Below, piece by piece: positions 19,660 to 28,500 of a stretch of 64,000 nt of DNA. The notes beneath the pieces are model-generated. The model had not been told where the DNA came from. It saw only the letters and a program-made list of their open reading frames with translations, and did not search any database. Positions within the stretch are counted from its first letter, which is position 1; each line of letters starts with the position of its first letter. The stretch comes from Microbulbifer sp. GL-2 (GTDB lineage Bacteria > Pseudomonadota > Gammaproteobacteria > Pseudomonadales > Cellvibrionaceae): NCBI RefSeq assembly GCF_007183175.1, contig NZ_AP019807.1, positions 4,770,001 to 4,834,000 on the forward strand. Reading direction: 5' to 3'. The position numbers and the translations under genes are program-made.

Positions 19660-19940
19660 ATAGACAAACTTTGAACACTTCCGGGGTGGGGATGCTTGGG
19701 TTTCAACGTTTGGAGGAAATAGGAGGAGGTGCACGAGGACGATAGGCAAAGAAGTAGAAAAGGCGGGCGCAACGCTCCCAGAGCTTGGGGATACGCTCCA
19801 AGCTACTGAATGTTCTCGACTTTATTGAAGACGAGCGGGTTTCTAGCGTATTATCCATATAGCCATTTTGATAGTCATGTTATCAATTTGGTTAGCTGGC
19901 CCCGGGTGTTCGCGCACCCTGGGTCAGCGCCTTTTACTTA
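19660..19940 (+). ncRNA. candidate structured RNA upstream of csrA copy 1 (hypothesis)
   Basis: On the plus strand, divergent from csrA, two stems are shared with copy 2: AGCTTGG...CCAAGCT at 19782-19804, and GCTGGCCC(C)GGGTG...CACCC(T)GGGTCAGC at 19895-19928 followed by GCCTTTTACTT, which looks like an intrinsic terminator. Base changes between the copies keep pairing: a G-U pair in the lower stem of copy 1 is A-U in copy 2, and a G-C in the upper stem is G-U. A GGA-rich tract at about 19710-19740 is not kept in copy 2, so a CsrB-like sponge is not supported. It could instead be a csrA leader or a bidirectional terminator. Confidence 0.3.
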
Positions 19941-20465
19941 CTCTTACTTCACGCTACCGTTCTCCTTTGAGGGGATGGGTCTTTTAGAAAATTTGCGGTT
20001 CTCTTGAATCTCTGAAGCCTCTTTTAATCGGCTCACTCAATTACGACCAAAATACCGATAAATATCGGTCAATTTTACGCCGCTTTGACACTGAAACAAA
20101 CTTAATAAAATCCAATAAGATCATTTTCGTGCCTATATTTTTTATATTTCAAGCTGGGTAAACTTTAGACAACTATTAACAATTGCAGTTTATGCTGGCC
20201 CTTTTTTGAAATGATTGAAGAGTAAAGGTCTCAATACCCTGACTGGAAAGTGATTTTTTAAGCAGGTTAAACACCCTCTTTTCCCTCTTTAATCGGTGAC
20301 CACCTGGGGTTACATCAGCAAAAAGTCAGCTAATAGTCATTGGAACATCAAGTGTTTTCATTCCGATGAGCTTAAGTTCACTTCCAGCACTTTACTCCAA
20401 AAGAGCGAATTTTAATTGAAGTGAACTGTTATGAAATCATAAATCGAAACATACTGAAGACTCAT

Positions 20466-21083
20466 ATGCAAAACCTATCAAAATTCCTATTATTGAGCGC
20501 CACCCTATCATTCATTACGGCTGAAGCTAATACTACTGAAATCACCGCCATCAAACCAACCAGTAAAGTAGTGCTATTAGACGGCCATTGTGGCGGCGAT
20601 GAATGGGAAGCAGCCACAAAGATCGACCTGCCAGCACAGGCTTCGATCAATCTAATACACGATAAAGACTCCTTTTACATTTGCGCTAAGGGCATAGAAG
20701 GGGATACCACGGTATTAGATCTTTACATAGAACATACGGAAACTGGGTATCTCCACAAGTTCCATCTCTCCGCTCAAATGGGAGAGCAAGTGCGCACAGA
20801 CAAAGGATGGAGCAAATCTGGAACGTGGAAGCTAGAAGATTGGACTGGTTTCTGGGTGCCGTATTTTGGCAATGAAGATACCGAAGATGGAAAGCGCCCA
20901 AAATTCTTTAGAGGATTACACAGACAAGTTCAAATATTACGGAAAAAATTTCCAGGTAACACTTGGAATATCATGTTTGGCGTACATATTAAGCGGGATG
21001 GCAAGTGGACAGAATATCTTTATCCTGCAAAAGCGGTAGAAAACGATAACTCGACCTGGGCTAAGTTTTCATTCTCTGAGTAA
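20466..21083 (+). CDS. exported protein, possible CBM9-like domain
   Basis: 205 residues starting at the ATG at 20466, which gives a proper signal peptide (MQNLSKFLLLSATLSFITAEA). An in-frame ATG 15 codons upstream would bury the signal. The mature protein has VVLLDGHCGGDEWEAA followed by alternating beta strands (DSFYICAKGIEGDTTVLDLYIE), a layout like the CBM9-like/DOMON-type sugar-binding sandwich that begins with a DG...W.A motif. The assignment is tentative: no binding residues can be verified. It stands alone and may bind a glycan or a periplasmic ligand. Confidence 0.7.
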   Translation: MQNLSKFLLLSATLSFITAEANTTEITAIKPTSKVVLLDGHCGGDEWEAATKIDLPAQASINLIHDKDSFYICAKGIEGDTTVLDLYIEHTETGYLHKFHLSAQMGEQVRTDKGWSKSGTWKLEDWTGFWVPYFGNEDTEDGKRPKFFRGLHRQVQILRKKFPGNTWNIMFGVHIKRDGKWTEYLYPAKAVENDNSTWAKFSFSE

Positions 21084-22488
21084 ACAGCTCTAAACACTAT
21101 TATTGCGACTTAAATAAGAAAGGTTACCGACCTCTGGTTTATGCCATGCATCGGTGACTAATGCACCTTGGTTTCTGAGTTGGATACCGAGTACATCTTG
21201 CAGCTATCTCAGACTTGCAAGTTCGACCGTACCAGCTGATGCTAAGCTGAAGCGGTAGTCTGCAGAAACCTATGGAAACCTGTACCTGCCAGATGGCAGA
21301 TGGCAGATGGCAGATGACAGATGGCAGATGGCAGATGGCAGATGGCAGATGGCAGATGGCAGATGGCAGATGGCAGATGGCAGATGGCAGATGGCAGATG
21401 GCAGATGAGAGTAAAGTGAGGGTGGCAAGGGTTCGGTTAAGTATGTCATATCCCAGGTGTCTTCTTAGGATACTCTGAACCTCCCCCCTCCCCTCGAGTG
21501 GTTGGCATCCCAGCAAAATACTGGCTCTATTTAAGTCGCAACTTTGAAGGTCATTTTATACACCTGGTAGGTTCAGCGGAGTTGATACGGTAGCCTTGTA
21601 AATAGCAGATCAAACGCTAGGAACATGTACTGCTGGTTTGCCAACATTTCTTAGCCCCATACCTTGTTAATCAGAAAAATTTTCGCGCATTAAGCCACTC
21701 TAAATATAATCACACCTATCCCAAATTCCTCTGCCACCCATCTGTGATACTCAAAATGATTTAAATGCCATTCTATCTCTTTCTTTAAAGGGGTTTACCA
21801 TTCAGCGCAACGGCATAAAAGCCTTCACTTAGATTACAGATCCCTAAATTTTGTATTTTCAGAATTATCACAATTTTTAAGTGATATCTATCGTGCGACT
21901 TATTCAGAAAACAACTCACCCCTACCAGCTTACTTATTTTATTTACCCCTATCTCTTTTGACGCTGGATCACTCATAGCGCCAGCCTTCCGACTCAAAAT
22001 TGATAAAATTATATTTGCAAAAAAAATGATTAATACATGATTTTTGCTTGCCGAGCAATTTAGATAGACGACTTTACTTTTGTCACAAGTCGATTAATTT
22101 AACATTTTTAGATTATCAAGTATGACTTACATAAATTTGATGTGAAATTATTACGATTAGTGTTTTTTCGTGCATACGATAGTACACGAAACAACGGCTA
22201 TCCACAGACTTGACTGAAAGAATATCTTTAATTATTTGCATGGTATTTTAATAAATACCAACAGTCGCAAGATCTTCCAATTTTATACATTAGGAATGTT
22301 AGTTATTCCTAGAAATTCTCAGAGTAATTTTTGTTATAAAAACTGGCGCTGGTTATCCTCTAACTCACAATTATCGAGTTGTAAACATGTACTACAGTAC
22401 TATATTATGCGCCCGCACAAGAATTAAGTGTGAAAACAAAAAATGGTCGTACCGCTACTTAACATCTATTAATTTAGAGGGATTAGAT
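21084..22488. other. intergenic region containing the heptamer repeat
   Basis: About 1.4 kb between the CBM9-like gene and the protease gene. Apart from the 7-bp repeat it is AT-rich, with stops in all frames. Open frames at 21785-21997 (minus) and 22236-22427 (plus) have no family resemblance and are not called. The region should include the protease promoter. Confidence 0.5.
21290..21408. repeat. heptanucleotide tandem repeat (GGCAGAT, about 17 units)
   Basis: About 119 bases of uninterrupted 7-bp units reading GGCAGAT on the plus strand (CCATCTG family), with a single variant unit (GACAGAT) near the left end. Because 7 is not a multiple of 3, three units make a 21-base reading period, so long open frames on both strands here are artefacts. 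It lies in a noncoding region and is likely to vary in length between strains. Confidence 0.95.
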
Positions 22489-23466
22489 ATGAACAGAACT
22501 CATATTTTTCTTGCACTGGCAGTACTCTCAGGGGCGTCGTATGCAGATCCTCTGTACAATTTTGTTGAAATAGGCCAAACAGCAAGTTTTATAAGCGGGC
22601 ATAATGTTGCCAAGCAGCCGGTAGTGGACGAGACCGCTGTAAAGAAAGAATATACGTTAATAGAGCGCACCTCAGCTTTAAGTGCCATTGCAGTTACTCC
22701 TGACGGCAAGCAATATATTGCAGAAGTAGATGAAAAATCGCTTTCATTACTGGAGCAAGCGATAGCGATTTTTGAATCTCAAGGCTTGGATTCAAGTGTT
22801 TTTTCATCAAAAGGACAATTGCCCACCATGGTCGATAGTCAGGAGCGACTGCTACCCACAGTTGTAATAGGCGCTGACGACAGAGTTCAAATCACTAATA
22901 CTGTGCAAAATCCCCACTGGTATAATGGCCGCATTGATGTGGGATGTACCGGTACATTGATTACAGCAAAGCATGTCTTAACGGCAGGGCACTGTGTTTC
23001 TGATGGCTCCGGCAACTGGTTCAGCTCTCTTGATTTTACCGTGGCCCAATCTGGCAGTTATAAACCCTGGGGCAGTGAAACCTGGAGCAATGCTGTGACT
23101 ACCACTGCATGGCATAATAATGGAGACACTAACTATGACTATGCAATTATTGTATTAGCGGAACCACCTCACAATGGATATTCAGGGTGGGGGGTCTATT
23201 CGAGCGGAACCCATAGTGTTACTGGATACCCAGGAGATAAGCCATTTGCTACTATGTGGACTGACTCAGGTAGTACATCCTCAAGTACCTATAGAGTGTG
23301 TTATACATTAGATACAGCTGGTGGCCAAAGTGGCAGTGGAATTAAAGATACTAATAACACCGTTCGCGGAATCCACACCACTGGGTCGCCCTCACAGAAC
23401 TGCGGAACACGTTTAACCAGCACCGTGTATACTACACTACAGGATTGGATTGCGACTTACCCATAA
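22489..23466 (+). CDS. secreted trypsin-like (S1/V8-type) serine protease
   Basis: 325 residues from ATG 22489 (AGAGGG ribosome site upstream), beginning with a signal peptide MNRTHIFLALAVLSGASYA. A propeptide of about 120 residues precedes the protease domain. The catalytic triad is visible: His168 in LTAGHC, Asp217 in NYDYAIIVL and Ser281 in GGQSGSG. Cysteine pairs around CTGTLITAKHVLTAGHC and CYTLDTAGGQSGSG fit S1 disulfides. The domain style is that of glutamyl endopeptidase/V8-like enzymes. It is expected to be exported through Sec and then the type II system; cleavage specificity is not readable. A strong terminator follows. Confidence 0.92.
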   Translation: MNRTHIFLALAVLSGASYADPLYNFVEIGQTASFISGHNVAKQPVVDETAVKKEYTLIERTSALSAIAVTPDGKQYIAEVDEKSLSLLEQAIAIFESQGLDSSVFSSKGQLPTMVDSQERLLPTVVIGADDRVQITNTVQNPHWYNGRIDVGCTGTLITAKHVLTAGHCVSDGSGNWFSSLDFTVAQSGSYKPWGSETWSNAVTTTAWHNNGDTNYDYAIIVLAEPPHNGYSGWGVYSSGTHSVTGYPGDKPFATMWTDSGSTSSSTYRVCYTLDTAGGQSGSGIKDTNNTVRGIHTTGSPSQNCGTRLTSTVYTTLQDWIATYP

Positions 23467-23494
23467 AGTAAAAATACCACACTCAAGTTCAGGA

Positions 23495-23516
23495 AAAGGC
23501 GCCCTTGGGCGCCTTT
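23495..23516 (+). terminator. intrinsic terminator after the serine protease gene
   Basis: Inverted repeat AAAGGCGCCC-TT-GGGCGCCTTT about 28 bases after the protease stop, followed by GTTAAT. The symmetric A and T ends make it able to act in both directions. Confidence 0.75.
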
Positions 23517-23525
23517 GTTAATAAT

Positions 23526-23792
23526 ATGAGAATGCTTATTCCTTTGATCTTTTTTCTAGGTGCATGCGGGATAATGGCCGATGACGAACCCGAATGGCAA
23601 CGTGTGATGGTGAGAGGCAGCCTCAAGACACCAGATCCGGTATTGCGTGAAGTGCAACGCCTGGAACAATTGGGGCAGGTAAAAGATGTTGTTATTCTTG
23701 AGTCCTACCCATTGCAAATATGGTTTAGTGCCGATTTGGAGACAATTGAAAATCTGAAGTCTCTGTCAAAAAAAAGTAGCTCAGCACGTTGA
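23526..23792 (+). CDS. small exported protein
   Basis: 88 residues from ATG 23526. The N-terminus MRMLIPLIFFLGACGIMADDE is a signal peptide; the GAC could be a lipobox (LGAC) giving a lipoprotein. The body reads VLREVQRLEQLGQVKDVVILESYPLQIWFSADLETIENLKSL, resembling the edge of a small alpha/beta fold such as a protease-inhibitor-like propeptide. It lies directly after the serine protease, but a terminator separates them and no ribosome site is clear. It might be an inhibitor or partner of the protease; this is an inference from position. Confidence 0.55.
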   Translation: MRMLIPLIFFLGACGIMADDEPEWQRVMVRGSLKTPDPVLREVQRLEQLGQVKDVVILESYPLQIWFSADLETIENLKSLSKKSSSAR

Positions 23793-24338
23793 CTGTACCC
23801 TAATTTGTGTATTTCTCTGAAGTTTATTTTGAAAGTAAAAACCGCTCTGGTTGTGAGGTGGAAAACGTGGCTGATTCAGGGGGGCTTCTGCCAATACCTA
23901 ATCAGCAGCGGTACCTCGTAGAATTCTCTACATTCTCATTCACTCAGAGGGGTAAATAGATTAAGAGTCGCACGCATAATCTTGCTGAGGCCTCCGCGTT
24001 GTCTATTACAGCCTATGCTGTAATGATTAATAACTCCCATAAAGCACCGAATATCTGTGCCGAACCGACAGAGAAGTGAACTTTTGAAGAGGTTATTACG
24101 CGCTGGCAGCGACCATTTAAAGTATCTGTACTGGCCCAGCATTATCTTCAAGGCATAACGGAATCAGACCTGCCCAATAGGGTTAACTGAGCGCATACGC
24201 CACTACAGCATGGCATGCATACCTATACCAATCTAAGATTGTATTGGCTTTCTTGTCATCTCAATTTGATATCCCCTTATAAAGGCTCAACGCTTTTATC
24301 TGAAAACACAGAATCCAGCTTCGCAAAGGAAGAATCTA
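23793..24338. other. intergenic region, no supported gene
   Basis: About 550 bases between the small exported protein and the binding-protein gene. The 23936-24151 minus-strand open frame has no recognised family and its composition resembles decayed mobile DNA. It presumably contains the promoter of the binding-protein gene. Confidence 0.45.
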
Positions 24339-25217
24339 ATGTTCAATCGCTTGCTCGCACTCATCCTAAGCCTGGTTATTCTTGGCGGCTTATCTCATGT
24401 GTTGGCGCAGGAGAAGCCAAAGCCTTTTATCTTTACCGCCATCCCGGATCAGGATGTGACCCGCTTGCAAAAACGTTTTGGCAAGGTCGCGCAATACCTG
24501 TCAGATACGTTAGGCGTTGAGGTCAAATACATACCGGTGAAGTCATACAGCGATGCTGTTGAGGCATTTAAAAATAACAAAGTGCAACTAGCTTGGTTTG
24601 GTGGCCTCTCTGGGGTACAGGCACGCTCTGCCGAGCCTGGCGCAAAGGCTATTACCCAGGGAGAAGAAGACGCAGACTTCATCACCTACTTCATTGCCAA
24701 CACAGGTACAGGGCTAAAACCCTCAAAAGACTTTCCTCACGGCATTGAAGGCATGACATTTACCTTTGGCTCAAAACATTCAACCTCCGGGCGCCTTATG
24801 CCGGAATACTTTATTCGCAAGACCTTAGGCAAGCCCCCCGTCGAAGTATTTCAGCGGGTGGGTTTCGGTGGAGATCATTCCAAAACTCTGGATCTTGTAC
24901 AATCGGGAAAATATCAAATCGGTGCCATAAACTACAAGGTGTGGGAAAACGAACAGAAAGCCGGCAAGGTCGATGACAGCAAAGTACAAGTAATATGGAA
25001 GACCCCAGGCTATCCGAATTACAACTGGACCATTAGAGGCGATGTCAACAACACTTGGGGCGAGGGATTTACAGACAAAGTACAACAAGCGTTTTTGAAT
25101 ATGCGAGATCCTGAACTGCTTGCCACATTTCCCCGCAAAAGATTTATTAAGGCCGACAACGCCATGTACGAACCAATTCTGGAAACTGCTCGCGAGATTG
25201 GTATATTGCAACAATAG
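24339..25217 (+). CDS. PhnD-family ABC transporter substrate-binding protein (selenate/phosphonate-type)
   Basis: 292 residues with a signal peptide (MFNRLLALILSLVILGGLSHVLA). The mature protein matches the PhnD-like periplasmic binding fold: FTAIPDQDVTRLQKRFGKVA at the N-terminus, VEVKYIPVKSYSDAVEAF, and LAWFGGLSGVQAR. This wording is closest in my memory to the branch annotated as putative selenate-binding proteins, but phosphite or phosphonate cannot be excluded. The ribosome site GGAAG precedes the ATG. No permease or ATPase gene follows; instead the gene abuts an IS481 scar, so the partner genes may have been lost or are elsewhere. Confidence 0.85.
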   Translation: MFNRLLALILSLVILGGLSHVLAQEKPKPFIFTAIPDQDVTRLQKRFGKVAQYLSDTLGVEVKYIPVKSYSDAVEAFKNNKVQLAWFGGLSGVQARSAEPGAKAITQGEEDADFITYFIANTGTGLKPSKDFPHGIEGMTFTFGSKHSTSGRLMPEYFIRKTLGKPPVEVFQRVGFGGDHSKTLDLVQSGKYQIGAINYKVWENEQKAGKVDDSKVQVIWKTPGYPNYNWTIRGDVNNTWGEGFTDKVQQAFLNMRDPELLATFPRKRFIKADNAMYEPILETAREIGILQQ

Positions 25218-25255
25218 ATGACATATCTGAATTCAGCTGTGGAATTATTAAACCG

Positions 25256-25514
25256 CTACTTCCTGGTTTTTGTTTTGGTGTGTTTTATTTCGTTCACACT
25301 CAGGTATAACCGATAATCATGCTGCTTCAGCTCGCCACAATATTCTGTACCACGGTTAGTTAGGATACGCAGTACCGGTAGATCATGCGAGGCGTAAAAG
25401 GGTAATACACGGTCATTAAGGAAGTCTGCTGTAGTGATTGGTGTTTTGGTAGTATACAGCTTGCAATGGGCCATCTTTGCATAGGTATCAGCTGCAGTAG
25501 TTCAGACTTGATTA
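25256..25514 (-). pseudogene. IS481-type transposase fragment with an element end
   Basis: The 72-residue frame 25474-25256 is nearly identical to an internal segment of the complete transposase at 41494-42528 (VAHCKLYTTKTPIT through HTKTK). The catalytic TDR is changed to TNR (LRILTNRGTEYCG). Just upstream, at 25498-25512, lies TAGTTCAGACTTGAT, the same sequence as the terminal inverted repeat of the complete element. The rest of the gene is absent. The scar lies between the orphan binding protein and the RTX gene. Confidence 0.85.
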
Positions 25515-25538
25515 TTTTAGGTGTCCCTAACTTAAATA

Positions 25539-25565
25539 GAAACAGGACGCAATGCGTCCTGTTTC
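25539..25565 (-). terminator. intrinsic terminator after the RTX gene
   Basis: GAAACAGGACGCATTGCGTCCTGTTTC on the minus strand is a long perfect inverted repeat (12-bp stem), followed by TATTTAAG, starting 14 bases after the RTX stop codon. A good match to a Rho-independent terminator. Confidence 0.8.
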
Positions 25566-25579
25566 TTACATCTACAGAT

Positions 25580-28500
25580 CTATGATCTCCCCTGCCAAGT
25601 TGCCGCTAAAGTAGATGACAACTCGTCTTTGGTTTCCTGAGTTATGACGTTGCCAGCCCCCGATGGAACAGTATAAGACGCCATAGCTGTAACAAGTTGC
25701 TCAAGCTTGTTATTAAGTAATACTGAATCGCCTACCTCAATTTCATCAAGCTGAGCGTCTGTATTACCATACCAGTTACTGACGGTGACCTGATCATCCG
25801 AGCCTTCAACATTGATTTTTAAGTCATCATTACTACGACTAAACCAAAGCTCTTCGATAGAAACACTGCTCCCAAAGTCCAGCACATCCGTATCCGTTGA
25901 AGGGCTATTTTCAGTGATTGTGTCTTGGCCATCACCTAAACTAAAGAAGTAACGGTCGCTACCAGCTCCACCATTCAGGATATCATCACCCTTGCCACCT
26001 GTTAACTGATCATTACGACTACTTCCCGTCAAAGTATCATTGCCATCACCACCAGTGTAGATATCAGTCAGTGGATCATGCATCTCTGTAGTGACTGTAG
26101 GCGCCGCGACACTAAACGTATGAAAAAGCTGAGCCGCAGTGATTTGTCCACCACTTTCAAATTCTAATCTTTCAATGGTGTTTGCAACAGCAAAGAAATT
26201 CTCAATAAGTACCTGATTTGTATCACCGGCAACATTGAGTATGAGGTCGTCCCCCGACTTGGTCAAACCAGTGGCGACATCATTAAAGCCGATACCATCA
26301 ACAAAGCGGATAATATTGGTACCAGTAGTATCTATGACAGTGTCTTTGCCACTGTTAGCACCAATCAGATAGGTATCGTTTCCAGCGCCTCCATATAATT
26401 GGTCATCCCCCTCTTTACCATACAGAGTATCGTCGCCCTGCCCAGAGAGTAAAATATCAGCGGTACTATCACCTTCCATTGTATTGTTCAAACCATCTCC
26501 CAGAACTAGATTATTAGCTGGCGAACCAGTTGCGGTTGGTACTGCCAGCCCAAAGACATCGAACAATTGATCTGCGGTTAACTGGCCACCCGTTTCGAAC
26601 TCCACTATTTCGATAGTATTGGCTAATGAGAAGAAATTACGAATAGTCACCTGATTACTACTACCGCCAATATGAAGTGTCAGATCGTCTCCAGATTTAT
26701 AAAGACCGCTGGCCACATCATTGAAGGTAATGCCATCAACAAAGCGAATCCTATTTTGACCATCCACATCAACAATAATATCTTGACCGCTGGCAGCGCC
26801 AATGATGTACGTATCATTACCCACACCGCCTACTAGGCGGTCGTTACCGGCTAAGCCAGCTAAAGAATCACTTCCTTCTCCGCTGATTAAGACGTCATTT
26901 CCGGAGGTGCCGGTCAGATCATTATCTCCACTTAAATCAATACCAGTGCCACCGGAAGATCCTTCCTCCCCCTCTCCATTAGAGTTATCCCCACCCGAAT
27001 TTCCACCTCCATTACCAGTGCCTGGAGAACCATCACCAGAAGGCAACGTGGTTAGTTGCGAGGCGATTGTAGAGGGTGTGAGCGTGAAGCCGCCATTCGG
27101 CTGCACCATTATCTCGTAGTCCCCACCGAGGAAATGGTTTTCTACCCGAACTTGTTGCTCAAAATCACCATCCACAAGCACAATCAAATCGTTACCATCT
27201 TGGTGATAACTAAGACGATCAGGAGCAACATCATTAAAGAACAAGACATCCTGGCCATCGCCATCGTCAAGGATAGTGTCTTTACCGTTACCGGAATAGT
27301 AGTAGTAGCGATCATTGCCATCACCACCTTCCAAACGGTCATCACCACCGTTACCCACTAGAATATCGTTACCACCTAGGCCTTGTATAAGGTCAGACCC
27401 TGAGGTACCTGATAACCACTCATCAGAGTCTGCTCCTATAATCACAGAGTCAAATTCACCATTACTTTGCCCCGCTGCAAGTTGGTTGATTTTGTCAGTA
27501 GCAATTTGGGAGTCGCCAGAAGGTTGTACCCAATCAATAGCGTATTCACCTCCTAAGAAGTGGTTTAAGACTCGGATTGCTTGCGATGATCCATCGTCAA
27601 TCTGGATTAACAAATCATCGCCATCTTGGTTAAAAGTTATGCGATCTCTCGTTAAGGTACCACTGAACAAAATACCATTTACTCCACCGGCGCTAACATC
27701 CAGGGTATCGTGACCATGGTTATCTGAAACAACGATCATGTCATCGCCTGTACCTGCAATGAAATGGTCGTTACCCTCACCACCAGTTAGCTGGTCATCA
27801 CCAGCACCGCCATCTAGCGTATCATTACCTGCGTCACCATTAATTAAGTCGCGGTCATTACCACCTTCTAGCTGATCATCACCAGCACCACCAGTTAATT
27901 TATCTTGTCCATCGCCGCCTTTTAGCGTGTCATTACCTTCCATACCTTGCAAGCTGTCGTTGCCTGCTTGGCCTTCCAGTGTATCGTTACCCACTCGACC
28001 AACGAGGTTATCGGCACCCTCACCACCTAATAAATGGTCATCTCCCTCATCACCATCAAGGTAGTCATCGCCAGCATCACCATAAATGGTGTCATTACCT
28101 TCACGACCCCACACTTCGTCATTGCCTTCACCTCCATGAATTTCATCATCATATTGACGATAGCCAGTTAAAATATCTTTACCTGAGGTTCCATGGGTTA
28201 CAACAATATCTTCCACTTGCAAATCGGTTAATGTTGATCCGTCAAAGAACTGGAATTCATTAATCTTGAAATAATCAGCACGTGTATCAAATTCTACAAA
28301 CCAATTTTGAATGGTAATTTGATCTGAACCATTGGTATGTTTAATCAGCATGTCATTCCCATGACGTTCAAATAATAAATCATTTGCGCTGATACCATCA
28401 CCAAATATTAGAACATCATTAGATGGAGCAATATTACTAAATATCTCATCCGGTCTGGTTTCAATAATCAGATCTTTCCCATCTCCCAAATTAAATCGAT

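Larger units (their letters stand above)
19445..20190. repeat. copy 1 of a roughly 750-bp duplication carrying csrA
   Basis: Homologous to 46012-46780 across csrA, its ribosome site and about 500 bases of sequence upstream of csrA. Near-identical noncoding blocks include TCGACTTTATTGAAGACGAG, CTACCGTTCTCCTTTGAGGG and CCTATATTTTTTATATTTC. Outside these limits I see no similarity. The ends carry no obvious inverted repeats. Confidence 0.8.

Noticed and set aside
19700..19745. GGA-rich tract suggesting a CsrB-like sponge RNA
   Set aside because: The GGA motifs are not preserved in the second copy and do not sit in repeated hairpin loops.
21139..21516. Long open frames on both strands through the heptamer repeat
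   Set aside because: They result from the 7-bp periodicity (21-base reading period), giving monotonous peptides on both strands.
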